Positions 42,067 through 52,152 of a stretch of DNA of 64,000 nucleotides are shown here, piece by piece. The stretch lies in the NCBI GenBank assembly GCA_002358575.1, contig DEPD01000136.1, positions 34,187 to 98,186 on the forward strand. The letters are read 5' to 3'. Source of the stretch: Lachnospiraceae bacterium UBA3401. Its GTDB lineage: Bacteria; Bacillota; Clostridia; Lachnospirales; Lachnospiraceae. The translations under genes and the position numbers were made by a program. The notes below the pieces were generated by a model. That model made no database searches. It saw nothing but the letters and a program-made list of their open reading frames with translations, and had not been told where the DNA came from. The stretch's first letter is position 1. Every line of letters begins with the position of its first letter.

Positions 42067-42285
42067 AATTTTGAAGCTGGATATTCGTCCAAATAATTCA
42101 TTCCATAAACTGGTTTATTCATAATCTCAAGCCGTGCACCATCGCCAAACACCAAAAAGTACGAACGAAACTGTGTTTTTGTGTTATAATATCCTTCATT
42201 TAGAAACAGCTCCGAAATACTTGACAAAGAACTCCCTGGTCTTTTCTAACTCATTCACATACATAGCAACATGCTCAATATACAT
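42066..42285 (-). pseudogene. VOC (glyoxalase/bleomycin) protein fragment
   Basis: From ATG 42285, behind GGGGG, the frame reads MYIEHVAMYVNELEKTREFF and meets a stop after FGAVSK. A one-base shift in an AAA run (about 42227-42229) resumes as NEGYYNTKTQFRSYFLVFGD and GARLEIMNKPV, the normal middle of a VOC-superfamily protein. The rest is missing, replaced by the ABC fragment. Confidence 0.75.
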
Positions 42286-42299
42286 AATATCCCCCGCCT

Positions 42300-42920
42300 T
42301 CAATCATAATCATTTCCCAATTCTTCTGCCTTATAGATATTGTACCCTTCATAGTAATAACTGATATCAATTCCTTTCATATATACTTCCCTGTTATTTA
42401 TCTGATCTGTTAATGCATTCTTCAGTAAAACCTTAATTTCTATATCTTTAATTGGACTTCTCTCCATAGCAAGCAAATAATCTTCTTTATCAGCTTTGCT
42501 CCAATCTATAACTAATTTTAATTCTTTTTTTTAAATTAAGTCAAGCCATATACGTGTGCTTCTTCCATTTCCTTCTCTAAAAGGATGCACAATATTCATT
42601 TCCACATATTTTTCAATAATTTCATCAAATGTTGATTGAGGCATTTCATCAATATGCTCTAATGCAGCATCTAAATACATTACAGACGCAAATCTAAAAT
42701 TACCCTTTGCAATATTTACCGTTCTTACTTTTCCAGCAAAATCATACAACTCGTCAAATAAAAATTCATGAATCTTTGCAAGTCCTAAAAATTTTCCGAT
42801 TTCAGATTCTTGAATAATATTGCTTTCATATAATTTAATTGCTTTTGTTTTACTTATTCTTTCTTCTATTTTTGCAAGTCCTGCCGAATTGTTAATACCT
42901 AGGTTATTTTCCAGAGCCAT
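42300..42920 (-). pseudogene. Fic-domain protein with in-frame stop
   Basis: ATG 42920 (MALENNLGINNSAGLAKIEE), 5 bases after GGAGG, gives a Fic protein with its motif HPFREGNGRSTRIW intact. It should bind ATP and transfer AMP to a target. A TAA follows WLDLI at about 42533, but the same frame goes on for another 77 codons (KKELKLVIDWSKADKEDYLL and so on) to 42300, where the family normally ends. A single T-to-A change would explain it. The truncated form still keeps the active site. Confidence 0.8.
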
Positions 42921-43077
42921 ATCGACCTCCATATCATTCGCCCACTTTAGAGGGCTCTCCAGTAAAATCATAGTAAGTTCATGCCCATTCGGGCGAATAT
43001 AATGTCTATCAACATTATACCATGCAAACGATTCTTTTTCTATAAAGAAAACAACTTTCAATAACATTGATTCTGTT

Positions 43078-43205
43078 ACTGTTCACTCCGTTCCAGTAAC
43101 ATGTAAAAATCCATGCAAAATTTGCTTCGCAAATGGATTTTTACTCGCTGCTGGTATGTTTTCTCACGGACTTAGCAGTAAATGCTAAGTCCTGTCTGAA
43201 CAGTA
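43078..43205. repeat. Intergenic stem-loop repeat (copy 2)
   Basis: Holds GTTACTG...CAGTAAC, an AAAAATCCAT / ATGGATTTTT stem around TTTGCTTCGCAAA, and the hairpin GGACTTAGCA-GTAAA-TGCTAAGTCC (43168-43192) after CTCAC. Fills the gap between the Fic and WYL genes; no gene seen in 42921-43218. Confidence 0.75.
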
Positions 43206-43218
43206 ATCTGTTCCTTTG

Positions 43219-44127
43219 TTACTTTTCATTCTTTAGGCAAAGTTTTTTGCAGAGTTCCTCTACCTGTGCAGCTAAAATTTCTTTCAAATACTCTGGTTCC
43301 ATAATCTCAACCTGTGTCCCAAAAGAAAGCAGATAACCAATCAGCCATGCGTTGACTGGCATCTTTGCAGAGACAATCATATTTCCATTAGGTTGATGCT
43401 CAATCTGTGTCTCGTCAAACTCATCATAAACACGATATGCCATCTCTTTGGAAAACAAAAGAACAATTCGTTGGTCCGATTGCTGTGAATCGTCATTCTG
43501 CTGTGGATAAGGCTTTGGTACAAAAATTTGTTCGGACAATTCCAACTGCATAATACGATTTAATTTAAACAAGCGAAAATCCTGCCTTTCTAAACAGAAT
43601 GCTTTTAAATACCATTCTTTTGATTTGTAAGATAATTTTAACGGCTGGACAATGCGCTCCATTCTCTCACAACTTGTATTTTCATAAGTTATCTTTACTT
43701 CTCTATGCTGTATTACTGCCTGTTTTAGCGTCTCAAACTTTGTGTTATCACTGGTGGATTTTCCCCACCGTGAAAAATCGACCTCAAGCCAGTCTCCCAT
43801 ATTGACATGAAAAAGAGCTGATAACTTTGTCAATGTCTCTTCGCCTGAATGATATCCAGCGGCAGACATGCTCTGTATTGCAGTCAGCACTTCTCTCCTT
43901 TCCTCTTCCGACAACAGCGCCTTATTTAATGTATAACCAGGCAATAAATAGATGCCCCCATTTCTTCCTGGTTCTGTATAGACAGGAATCCCCGCACCAC
44001 TTAGCGCTTCTATATCACGATAAATAGTTCTGGTGGAAACTTCAAATTTTTCCGCAAGTTCTGATGCCGTGGTCCCTCCCTTATCTAACAGATAATATAA
44101 AATTTTAAACAAACGACTGTCTGACAT
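43219..44127 (-). CDS. WYL-domain (YafY-like) transcription regulator
   Basis: A 302-residue regulator with an N-terminal HTH_11 domain (TTASELAEKFEVSTRTIYRD, 19-38) and a WYL domain in the middle (VQPLKLSYKSKEWYLKAFCL). WYL domains sense ligands, often nucleotides or nucleic acid. It is divergent from the GH31 gene at 44425 across 297 bases and may control it, though this arrangement alone is weak evidence. Confidence 0.9.
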   Translation of the reverse strand: MSDSRLFKILYYLLDKGGTTASELAEKFEVSTRTIYRDIEALSGAGIPVYTEPGRNGGIYLLPGYTLNKALLSEEERREVLTAIQSMSAAGYHSGEETLTKLSALFHVNMGDWLEVDFSRWGKSTSDNTKFETLKQAVIQHREVKITYENTSCERMERIVQPLKLSYKSKEWYLKAFCLERQDFRLFKLNRIMQLELSEQIFVPKPYPQQNDDSQQSDQRIVLLFSKEMAYRVYDEFDETQIEHQPNGNMIVSAKMPVNAWLIGYLLSFGTQVEIMEPEYLKEILAAQVEELCKKLCLKNEK

Positions 44128-44424
44128 AATTTTCTTCCCCCAATTTTATTGACATTTATGTTTACTCAGATAAACCACCGAAATAAATATTTGTTTATTT
44201 TGTTCCGCGTATTTTTTATCATCGAACATTTGCTCATTTTGTAAATAAGGAAATTATAACATAAGTTATTTTCAAATAATTCATAATCAATAAAAAATAT
44301 ATGAAAAAACGCTAATTATTTCATTCTCTTTTTGAAATTATATGATATGATAGTTGTATACACTTGCACAGTGCCGGGTGCATCACTTATTGAATAACAG
44401 AGCCGGCGCAGAAAAGAGGTAAGG
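44128..44424. other. Intergenic region between WYL regulator and GH31
   Basis: A very AT-rich stretch with no gene. A plausible plus-strand promoter is the TATGATATGAT at about 44342-44352. The GH31 gene has AAAGAGGTAAGG just before its start. No operator palindrome was found. Confidence 0.5.
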
Positions 44425-46764
44425 ATGAAATTTAATAATGGCTGCTGGCTTCAGCAGGAAGGCTGTGAATGCTTTGCACCACAGCAAGCATATTTTACAA
44501 AAGTAGAGACCGACAAAGTGACTATATGCGCTCCGACAAATCATATTAATCATAGAGGTGATACGCTTGGAGGCATCAATTTGACGCTGGTTATCACCAC
44601 CCCCATAGATGAGGTAATTCGTGTACAAACTTATCATCATCTCGGCGCAGTAAACACTTACCCTGCATTTGAAATCAACGCAGGCGCAAAGCCGCTTAAA
44701 GTTGACGATAACGCAGATCGCATTATTATCTACAGTGGTTCTCTTGCCCTTGAGATTGGCAAAAAACACTGGTATATGCGATACTCTAGAAACGGAAAGT
44801 TGATTACAGAATCCAAGGCAAAGGACCTTGCACTGATGAAAACAGATTGGAGTGGGCTTGCTTATGACAGAGGCGACAATTATGACACCTATATGCGTCA
44901 ACAGCTCGGTATTGGTGTAGATGAAAAAGTTTATGGCCTCGGTGAACGCTTCACTCCATTTGTAAAAAATGGACAAAGCGTAAAAATTTGGAACGCTGAC
45001 GGCGGGACAAACACAGAGCAATGTTATAAAAATATTCCATTTTATATTTCAAGCAAGGGTTACGGCGTTCTTGTCAACCATCCAGAAAATGTTGAGTTTG
45101 AAATTGGCACAGAGATGGTCACAAAGGTTGAATTTTCTGTGGAAGGAACCTATTTAGACTACTTCTTAATCAACGGCCCTGAAATGAAAGATGTATTGCG
45201 GCACTACACAGATATCACAGGCAAACCAGGTCTTCCAGCTCCTTGGACCTTCGGTCTGTGGTTGTCTACTTCCTTTGTAACCAATTACGACGAAGAGACT
45301 GTTATGAGCTTTGTTGATGGTATGCTCGAAAGAGGAATTCCTTTGCGGACCTTCCATTTCGACTGTTTCTGGATGAAAGAGTTCCATTGGAGCGACTTTT
45401 TATGGGATAGCCGTGTATTCCCTGATCCTGTTGGAATGCTCAAACGCATTAAAGATAAAGGTCTAAACATTTGTGTATGGATTAACTCTTATATTGGGCA
45501 AGAATCTGTCCTGTTTAAAGAAGGTATGGAAAACGGTTACTTCATTCGTCGGCCAAATGGTCAGGTATGGCAATGGGATATGTGGCAGTCAGGTATGGCT
45601 ATTGTGGACTTTACCAATCCCGCAGCATGGAAATGGTATCAAGACAAGCTGGAAGTTCTTCTTGATATGGGTGTGGATTGTTTCAAGACAGATTTTGGGG
45701 AAAGAATCCCTACTGATGCCATTTATTATGACCGTTCTGATCCAAAGAAAATGCATAATTACTATACTTATCTCTACAATAAATGTGTCTATGAGCTGCT
45801 TGAGCGGAAACGCGGAAAAGGACAAGCAATACTCTTTGCCCGCTCTGCTACAGTCGGCGGTCAAAAATTCCCAGTCCATTGGGGCGGTGACTGTTGGTCG
45901 GATTATGAAGCGATGGAAGAAAGTCTGCGCGGCGGACTATCTCTATGTATGTCTGGCTTTGGATTTTGGGCACATGATATTGGTGGTTTTGAGCATACCT
46001 CCACAGCAGATGTCTATAAACGTTGGGTGGCATTTGGACTGCTCTCCTCACACAGCAGACTTCACGGAAGCCAATCCTACCGTGTTCCTTGGGTATATGA
46101 CGAGGAAGCTGTCGATGTGCTTCGTTTCTTTACCCGCTTAAAGGCAAAGCTAATGCCCTACCTTTATAAAACTGCTATCACTGCTGCCACAGAAGGCATT
46201 CCAAGTATGAGAAGTATGGTACTTGAATTTACGAAGGATAAAACATGCCACTATCTTGACAAACAATATATGCTTGGCGATAGTCTGCTTGTCGCTCCAA
46301 TCTTTAATGATGAGAGCAGAGCAGAATATTATCTGCCACAAGGTATCTGGACAAATTTCTTCACTGGAAAAGAGTATCGCGGTGGCACATGGACTGAAGA
46401 ACAACATGATTATCTGAGCATTCCTCTGATGGTTCGTGAAAATTCTGTCGTAGCAGTCGGTGCGCATGATGACAGACCAGATTATGACTATGCTGACGGC
46501 TGTGAACTGCGCGTCTATGCGGTTCACGACGGAGTAAAAATCAACACTGCAGTATATGGCATGAACAACACTGTGGAGCTATCCGCTTCTGTTAGAAGAC
46601 AGGGACACAGCATTATTGTGACGGCGGACAGCATCAAACCATACACCATTCGCATGATTAATATGCGTGCAGCCGAAGCAGCAAGCGGTTTTTTAACTAT
46701 AGAAGGAAATGATTCCATCGTGACCCCCAATCCAGGCGCAAACGTAGTGGAAATCATCTTTTAA
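44425..46764 (+). CDS. yicI: GH31 alpha-xylosidase (YicI-like)
   Basis: A 779-residue intracellular glycoside hydrolase family 31 enzyme that releases alpha-xylose from xyloglucan fragments. The catalytic nucleophile is D423 in CFKTDFGERIPT and the acid/base is D489 in HWGGDCWSDYEAM; the substrate-contact stretch GFWAHDIGGFEHTS follows. Upstream domains carry KVYGLGERFTPFVKNGQ and WTFGLWLSTSF. No signal peptide is present, so it acts on imported sugars. The length is normal for the YicI group. Confidence 0.92.
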   Translation: MKFNNGCWLQQEGCECFAPQQAYFTKVETDKVTICAPTNHINHRGDTLGGINLTLVITTPIDEVIRVQTYHHLGAVNTYPAFEINAGAKPLKVDDNADRIIIYSGSLALEIGKKHWYMRYSRNGKLITESKAKDLALMKTDWSGLAYDRGDNYDTYMRQQLGIGVDEKVYGLGERFTPFVKNGQSVKIWNADGGTNTEQCYKNIPFYISSKGYGVLVNHPENVEFEIGTEMVTKVEFSVEGTYLDYFLINGPEMKDVLRHYTDITGKPGLPAPWTFGLWLSTSFVTNYDEETVMSFVDGMLERGIPLRTFHFDCFWMKEFHWSDFLWDSRVFPDPVGMLKRIKDKGLNICVWINSYIGQESVLFKEGMENGYFIRRPNGQVWQWDMWQSGMAIVDFTNPAAWKWYQDKLEVLLDMGVDCFKTDFGERIPTDAIYYDRSDPKKMHNYYTYLYNKCVYELLERKRGKGQAILFARSATVGGQKFPVHWGGDCWSDYEAMEESLRGGLSLCMSGFGFWAHDIGGFEHTSTADVYKRWVAFGLLSSHSRLHGSQSYRVPWVYDEEAVDVLRFFTRLKAKLMPYLYKTAITAATEGIPSMRSMVLEFTKDKTCHYLDKQYMLGDSLLVAPIFNDESRAEYYLPQGIWTNFFTGKEYRGGTWTEEQHDYLSIPLMVRENSVVAVGAHDDRPDYDYADGCELRVYAVHDGVKINTAVYGMNNTVELSASVRRQGHSIIVTADSIKPYTIRMINMRAAEAASGFLTIEGNDSIVTPNPGANVVEIIF

Positions 46765-46841
46765 AACGATCAATTTTACCTACTCACACGCGACCCGTGC
46801 GCCGCTTTTGCGGCTTATTTCCTTTGCATGGGTCTGTGCAT

Positions 46842-46882
46842 AAAAGAGCAGCCTATCCTTGTCAGAATGGCTGCTCTTTTTT
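46842..46882. terminator. Shared terminator between GH31 and peptidase
   Basis: AAAAGAGCAGCC pairs with GGCTGCTCTTTT around a 15-base loop, with A and T runs on either side. It serves both converging genes. Confidence 0.85.
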
Positions 46883-48584
46883 ACTTCATAAATTTACTTT
46901 CCATCAACTCGTCACGTGCGACGCGCATAGCACACTCCACACTACCCTGCTCAAATGGACTTGCAAGATTGGCATAGCGCAGCGTTTCCAGATAACTCAT
47001 ACTGCCGCCACACTTACAGAGATTGAGGTAGTCCTCCCATGCCTGCGCATGATTTTCCTTCTCCTTTTTCTTAAACTCCATCGCCCCCATCGTTGTGAGC
47101 GTATAATTAATATAATACATTGGATAAAGATAAATATGAATCTTGTGATACCAAAAGCCTCCTCTGTCAAAGAAATCATCTGATTCATAGGCACGCCATG
47201 GCATATATTTTTGCTCAAGCTTTTTCCATTCCAACGTTCGCTCCTTTGGTGTCAAATCTGGATTCGCATAACAAATGTGCTGAAACTCATCTACCGCTAC
47301 ACCAAAAGGCACAAATGTGACAGCCTCCTGCAAATGTGCAAAGCGGAATTTGTCAGCTTGCTCTCCAAAAAAGCGCTCCGCATAAGGATATGCAAACTGC
47401 TCCATCGACATAGAATGAATCTCTGCAATATCAGTTGATTCTGAATAAAACTCTGATATTGGCTGATTGCGCATTGCCATATATCCCGCGAAAGCATGAC
47501 CCAGCTCATGTGTCAGCACCTGCATGTCGTAGATGGTCTGATTGAAACAAGAAAATACAAACGGCGCCAAATAGCGCTGCAAATCTGTCATATAACCCGT
47601 CGATGCCTTTTTGGGCTTATTTTTCAAATCCATCAACTCATGCGCTATCATAAAATCAATAAATTCGCCAGTCTCAGGACTCATCTCGTGATACATCTTT
47701 GACGCCTCATTTACCATGAAATCATCATCCCCCGCTGGAGCTGCATTGCCATCTGGGAAAATGCGCTTTTCATCATAAAATGAAAAATCGTTTACACCAA
47801 GACGCTTCGCCTGCGCCTCATACAATTTTTGGCAGATTGGCACAATCACAGTGCACACCTGCTCGCGAAAAGACTCCACTTCCTTTTGTCCATAATCAGT
47901 GCGTCCTTGCTTCATATATCCCACCGGAATATAATTCTCATAGCCAAGGTTGCGCCCCATCTCATTCCGAATCTGAATTAGCGTATCCCAAATCTCTTCC
48001 AAACGTAGTTCATTTTTATGATAAAATGCCGCATATGCACGGACTGCCGCCTTGCGCACTTCTCTGTCCTCATGTTCAAAATACTTCTGTACACCATACA
48101 GGTTCAACGTCTTTCCATCAAATGGAATCTCTGCAGTCGCCATCATCTTTTCATATTCATTGCAAAGTTTTGCCTCCTGCTGCATCAATGGAATATTTGC
48201 CTCGCAAAACGTCTTTTTCTCAAGCTCTTTCTTTGCAAAAAATTGTTTTCCGTACTCTTTCTCGAGTTCCGCACGAAACGGGCTGTTCATCAATGCCTCA
48301 TCCACCGCTAAAAGCTGTGGCATAATTGTTGGAAATGTAGTATCAATATACTCAATTTCTTTCTCATAAAATTCATCTGTTGTGTCCAATGTATGCCGAA
48401 TCGTAGCAATTGTAGTATCTGTCGAGAAATCCTTTTCCCACTCGTCATATGCAAGTATTGCCTCCTTAACCTCTGCATAACTGCTTGCGTTCTCAATCCG
48501 CTCTTTTGTCTCAGTTGCATATGCCGCCATCTTCTCACAATCTGGTCTTTTGTACTCCAATGTTGAAAACTTAAAATCTTTCAT
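46881..48584 (-). CDS. pepF: Oligoendopeptidase (M3 family, PepF-like)
   Basis: A 567-residue M3 metallopeptidase that cleaves short peptides in the cytoplasm. The zinc motif HELGHAFAGYMAM begins at H359, with E in the following SESTDIAEIHSMSMEQFAYP as third ligand. The first 200 residues form the helical channel domain. Length and motif order are normal. It is the gene after YitT on the same strand, with only 40 bases between them. Confidence 0.92.
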   Translation of the reverse strand: MKDFKFSTLEYKRPDCEKMAAYATETKERIENASSYAEVKEAILAYDEWEKDFSTDTTIATIRHTLDTTDEFYEKEIEYIDTTFPTIMPQLLAVDEALMNSPFRAELEKEYGKQFFAKKELEKKTFCEANIPLMQQEAKLCNEYEKMMATAEIPFDGKTLNLYGVQKYFEHEDREVRKAAVRAYAAFYHKNELRLEEIWDTLIQIRNEMGRNLGYENYIPVGYMKQGRTDYGQKEVESFREQVCTVIVPICQKLYEAQAKRLGVNDFSFYDEKRIFPDGNAAPAGDDDFMVNEASKMYHEMSPETGEFIDFMIAHELMDLKNKPKKASTGYMTDLQRYLAPFVFSCFNQTIYDMQVLTHELGHAFAGYMAMRNQPISEFYSESTDIAEIHSMSMEQFAYPYAERFFGEQADKFRFAHLQEAVTFVPFGVAVDEFQHICYANPDLTPKERTLEWKKLEQKYMPWRAYESDDFFDRGGFWYHKIHIYLYPMYYINYTLTTMGAMEFKKKEKENHAQAWEDYLNLCKCGGSMSYLETLRYANLASPFEQGSVECAMRVARDELMESKFMK

Positions 48585-48623
48585 GATAATTCTCCTTCTT
48601 TCTTTATTTGATACTTTTTTGTT

Positions 48624-49484
48624 CTACTCATAGGGTCTCTGATAAAAACGTCCTGAAATCTGCTGCGTGTTGATTACATTGACAAATGCCTTCGGATCAA
48701 CCTTTTTGATTCCCTTAATAATCTCCTTGCACTCTGCTCGCGACACAACAGAATATACAATCTTGCGTTCCTGATGTTCATAAGAACCTTCTGCCTCAAT
48801 GATTGTCGCACCATGATTACTGTCTTTGGCAATAACCTCATAGACCCGCCTTGCATGATTTGTCACCACCAAAAGAGTATGCTGGCGATATTGTTTGAAC
48901 AATGTGCGCAAAACCTGTGTGGAAGCATACTGAAAAATAATGGAATACAATGCCTTTTCCCAGCCAAACAGCAACCCCGCAACTACTAGCAACATAGCAT
49001 TAAATCCAAGAATAACATTAAAAGAATCCATCCCTGTTTTTTCTGACAAGAAGATACTAATAAAATCTGTTCCCCCTGTTGTTGCATTCACCATCAGGCA
49101 CATACTGATGGCAAAGCCATTAATCATTCCGCCAAACACACTGATTAGCAGAGTGTCATATACTATCGCCTGCGATGGTAAAGCATCCGTTAAAATGTTC
49201 GTCAACATAATGCACAAACAAGAATACAATGTGAACTTTTTACCAATAAAGCGAAAACCAATATAAACTGGTCCCAGATTTAACAAGATATTAATTATGG
49301 TATATGGGAGCTCAAATCCAAAAAAAAGTTCAACAATACGCTGAATCAGCAGAGTCAATCCCGTTATCCCACCCGGATATATACCACCTGTTCGCACAAA
49401 TGTCTTAATGTTTAATGCTATGACTATAGACGCAATACAAATGACAGCAATCCGCTTTGCATCCTCTTTAAAACTAAACTTCAT
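48624..49484 (-). CDS. YitT-family membrane protein
   Basis: ATG 49484 (MKFSFKEDAKRIAVICIASI), with GGAGG upstream inside the GH95 gene. It has about five transmembrane segments (residues 10-180, for example GMINGFAISMCLMVNATTGG), followed by a cytoplasmic DUF2179 domain (TLLVVTNHARRVYEVIAKDS; SVVSRAECKEIIKGIKKVDP). YitT proteins have no settled function. The ATG overlaps the GH95 stop by 4 bases, so translation is coupled. Confidence 0.88.
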   Translation of the reverse strand: MKFSFKEDAKRIAVICIASIVIALNIKTFVRTGGIYPGGITGLTLLIQRIVELFFGFELPYTIINILLNLGPVYIGFRFIGKKFTLYSCLCIMLTNILTDALPSQAIVYDTLLISVFGGMINGFAISMCLMVNATTGGTDFISIFLSEKTGMDSFNVILGFNAMLLVVAGLLFGWEKALYSIIFQYASTQVLRTLFKQYRQHTLLVVTNHARRVYEVIAKDSNHGATIIEAEGSYEHQERKIVYSVVSRAECKEIIKGIKKVDPKAFVNVINTQQISGRFYQRPYE

Positions 49485-51781
49485 AATTTCTTTTCCTCCA
49501 ATGCGATCTCCATCCAGCAATCTTTTTTCAATTCTAGTTCCACACAAATATTTTGATAAACAAACTTTCTTCGCGTGTCACATCCGCTACAAACCTGCGC
49601 TTTTTCCAAACTTCCATCTTTCCAGACAATATTCATGTGCGCATTTCCACATATCCGAACACCTGTCAATTTCCCACTTTTCCAAGCAGACGGAAGTGCT
49701 GGAAGCAGTACAACCCTGTCCGTATTGCTCTGTATCAGCATTTCCACCATCGCCGCTGTCGCTCCAAAATTTCCATCAATCTGAAACGGCGGGTGATTGT
49801 CAAACAGATTGGGCAATGTCGATTTTATCAAAAGCTGCTGTAAATTCTCATGTGCCTTCTCCCCATCCCAAAGCTTCGCATAATGATTGATAATCCATGC
49901 ACGGCTCCAGCCTGTATGTCCCCCTCCACTCTCCAGACGCTTTTGCAGTGTACACTCTGCCGCTGCCGCAAGTTCCGGTGTTCCATCCTTTGTAATTTGG
50001 TCCGATGGGTGCAGTCCATACAAATGCGAAATATGCCTGTGTCCTGGTTCCTTCTCCTTATACGGTTCACACCACTCAAGAATCCTACCATCACTCCCTA
50101 TGCGTGTGGGAATTAACCGTTTGCAGGCATCAGCAATCTGTCTGTCAAGTTCATCAGACACCCCTAAAACTTGCGCTGCCTGATTACACTGTGAAAATAA
50201 ATCCCGCAAAATCTGGTTATCCATCGTCACACCAATGGAGTTAGACCCCTGCTCTCCATTAGGCAAAATAAAAGTATTTTCCGGTGACACGCTAGGACAT
50301 GTGCATAGATACGTCACGCCATCAATCTCATACTCAATGCAAAAATCCAAGAAAAACTGTGCTGCTTCCCGCATGATGGGAAACATTTTACGCAAAAATT
50401 CTATGTCACCTGTATATTTATAATGCATCCAGATATGTGTGCAGAGCCATGCGCCCCCCATCACCCAAAAGCTTCCAGGAATCCACAAATCCTGCGGCGC
50501 AGTGTCTCCCCAGATATCCGTATTGTGATGTGCTACAAATCCGCGGCAACCATACATAACCTCCGCTGTTCTTTTGCCATTAGGAAGCATCTTTTGCAGC
50601 AAATCAAACAGTGGCAGATGACAATCACCCAAATCGCAAGTTTCTGCCGGCCAATAATTCATCTCTGTGTTAATATTAATTGTAAATTTGGCATCCCACG
50701 GCGCCTCCATGTCCTTATTCCACAGCCCTTGCAAAGTGGCAGGCAATGTACCTGGACGACTGCAACTGATTAACAAATATCTGCCAAAATTAAAATAAAG
50801 TTGTTCTAAACTTATATTTATATTTCCTGACGCTATTTCTTCCAGACACTTATCTGTAGGCTTCTGTGTTGTTTGGTCTTCCGAATCCAAAGTCAGTGAC
50901 ATCCTGTCAAAATAAGACTTATATTCTGCAATATGCCTCTCCAAAAGCACCTCATAACGCTCAGAAGCTACTTTTTCTAATTTCTCAGAAAGTGCCTTCT
51001 GCAGTGCAATCTCTTTTTCCTCCCCATGTATCCGGTAAGTAGTCGCTGCACTCCAATACAAAAATACTTCCGTGGCATTATAAACAACTATGTGCTCGCC
51101 AATCACTTCAATCCTTCCGTCAGGACTTACCGCCTTGCACATCATAGCATAATCCAGCCCGTCAGGTCCTAGATTGCCACCAAGTATAATACTGTCTTTC
51201 GATGCCGCTTTGGAATATTCATAGATATGATGCCTCGACTGCATTATATCCAAATCCATTTTCTTTTTCCCACGAGCAGTCAAATGCATCCCACACACAT
51301 CATCTGGCGCAGACATAAAAATTTCGCGCGCATACTCCGTATCCTCAAGTAGAAAATATGTGCGATAAACCGCTCTTCCCACATCCAGTTCTCTTCTGTA
51401 TGCAGACACATTTTCGACAATGACAGTTCCTAGATTATAGTCAATTGTAATCTCTCCAAGCACCTGATAAATGCGCATCCCAAACGGTGTACCACTTAAT
51501 GCCTGTTTACATAGCCGTTCGGCTTCATGAATTTTTCCCTCTTTAATTAACTCTCGTATTACAGGAAGCTTTTCTTTTGCGCTCGGATTGTTCCTATCCA
51601 TAGGACCACCATACCACACCGTCTCCTCGTTGACCTGCATCTGCTCACAGTCAATGCCGCCAAACACCATACCGCCAATCCTACCGTTTCCAAGTGGAAG
51701 CGCCTCATTCCAGTCCATTGCGGGCTTATTATACCATAACATAGTACATTTGCTTCCATCCTGGTTTTTGTTCTTATCCAT
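49481..51781 (-). CDS. GH95 alpha-L-fucosidase-type glycoside hydrolase
   Basis: ATG 51781 (MDKNKNQDGSKCTMLWYNKP) after GAGAGG gives a 766-residue enzyme. Key family marks: PLGNGRIGGMVFGG and NEETVWYGGP at the N-terminus; the catalytic-site stretch TININTEMNYWPAETC with the two essential Asn; SPENTFILPNGEQG; and FQIDGNFGATAAMVEML near the C-terminus with the conserved Asp. GH95 enzymes remove alpha-1,2-fucose (or galactose) from mucin and plant glycans. No signal peptide, so it is likely cytoplasmic. Confidence 0.92.
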   Translation of the reverse strand: MDKNKNQDGSKCTMLWYNKPAMDWNEALPLGNGRIGGMVFGGIDCEQMQVNEETVWYGGPMDRNNPSAKEKLPVIRELIKEGKIHEAERLCKQALSGTPFGMRIYQVLGEITIDYNLGTVIVENVSAYRRELDVGRAVYRTYFLLEDTEYAREIFMSAPDDVCGMHLTARGKKKMDLDIMQSRHHIYEYSKAASKDSIILGGNLGPDGLDYAMMCKAVSPDGRIEVIGEHIVVYNATEVFLYWSAATTYRIHGEEKEIALQKALSEKLEKVASERYEVLLERHIAEYKSYFDRMSLTLDSEDQTTQKPTDKCLEEIASGNINISLEQLYFNFGRYLLISCSRPGTLPATLQGLWNKDMEAPWDAKFTININTEMNYWPAETCDLGDCHLPLFDLLQKMLPNGKRTAEVMYGCRGFVAHHNTDIWGDTAPQDLWIPGSFWVMGGAWLCTHIWMHYKYTGDIEFLRKMFPIMREAAQFFLDFCIEYEIDGVTYLCTCPSVSPENTFILPNGEQGSNSIGVTMDNQILRDLFSQCNQAAQVLGVSDELDRQIADACKRLIPTRIGSDGRILEWCEPYKEKEPGHRHISHLYGLHPSDQITKDGTPELAAAAECTLQKRLESGGGHTGWSRAWIINHYAKLWDGEKAHENLQQLLIKSTLPNLFDNHPPFQIDGNFGATAAMVEMLIQSNTDRVVLLPALPSAWKSGKLTGVRICGNAHMNIVWKDGSLEKAQVCSGCDTRRKFVYQNICVELELKKDCWMEIALEEKKL

Positions 51782-51897
51782 TTTTATACCTCTCACGTGC
51801 TCAGGCACGCATACCAATAATTGTTTGAATGTTATTTTCTTTCAAACTTTTTCCTTCTGTAAATTTCGCAAAAAACAAGCAGTCCTCTCAATACAAG

Positions 51898-51923
51898 AAA
51901 ACCCTTGAAAATCAAGGGTTTTC
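51898..51923. terminator. Hairpin between GH3 and GH95
   Basis: AAAACCCTTG-AAAAT-CAAGGGTTTT, a strong near-perfect stem with an A/T flank. It lies between the two hydrolase genes. The 370-base gap also holds the repeat at 51938 and the hairpin at 52043. Confidence 0.7.
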
Positions 51924-51937
51924 TTGTTAAATTTCAC

Positions 51938-51962
51938 GGACTTTGCAGTAAATGCAAAGTCC
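51938..51962. repeat. Intergenic stem-loop repeat (copy 3, hairpin only)
   Basis: GGACTTTGCA-GTAAA-TGCAAAGTCC after TTCAC, the same hairpin as at 43168 but with paired changes in the stem. Confidence 0.7.
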
Positions 51963-52042
51963 TGAAGTTGAACTGTAACAAATTCCCTACAAATCATTTT
52001 ATAGCATATTATATATATTTACAATAGCAGCTTTAGAAAAAA

Positions 52043-52083
52043 AATCAAGTAAACGAAGATTTATCTTCCCCTACTTGATTCTT
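52043..52083 (-). terminator. Terminator after GH3
   Basis: AATCAAGTA pairs with TACTTGATT around a 19-base loop; A7 lies on one side and a T-rich run on the other. It probably ends the GH3 transcript. Confidence 0.6.
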
Positions 52084-52152
52084 TTTCATGGTAGAAAATG
52101 AACATCTTACGGCACCTGCAATTCCGAAACCATTTCAGGCTGCATGATCATC

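Noticed and set aside
44383..45021. A 212-codon minus-strand frame opposite the GH31 gene
   Set aside because: It is the complement of the GH31 N-terminal part, whose own frame is clearly coding.
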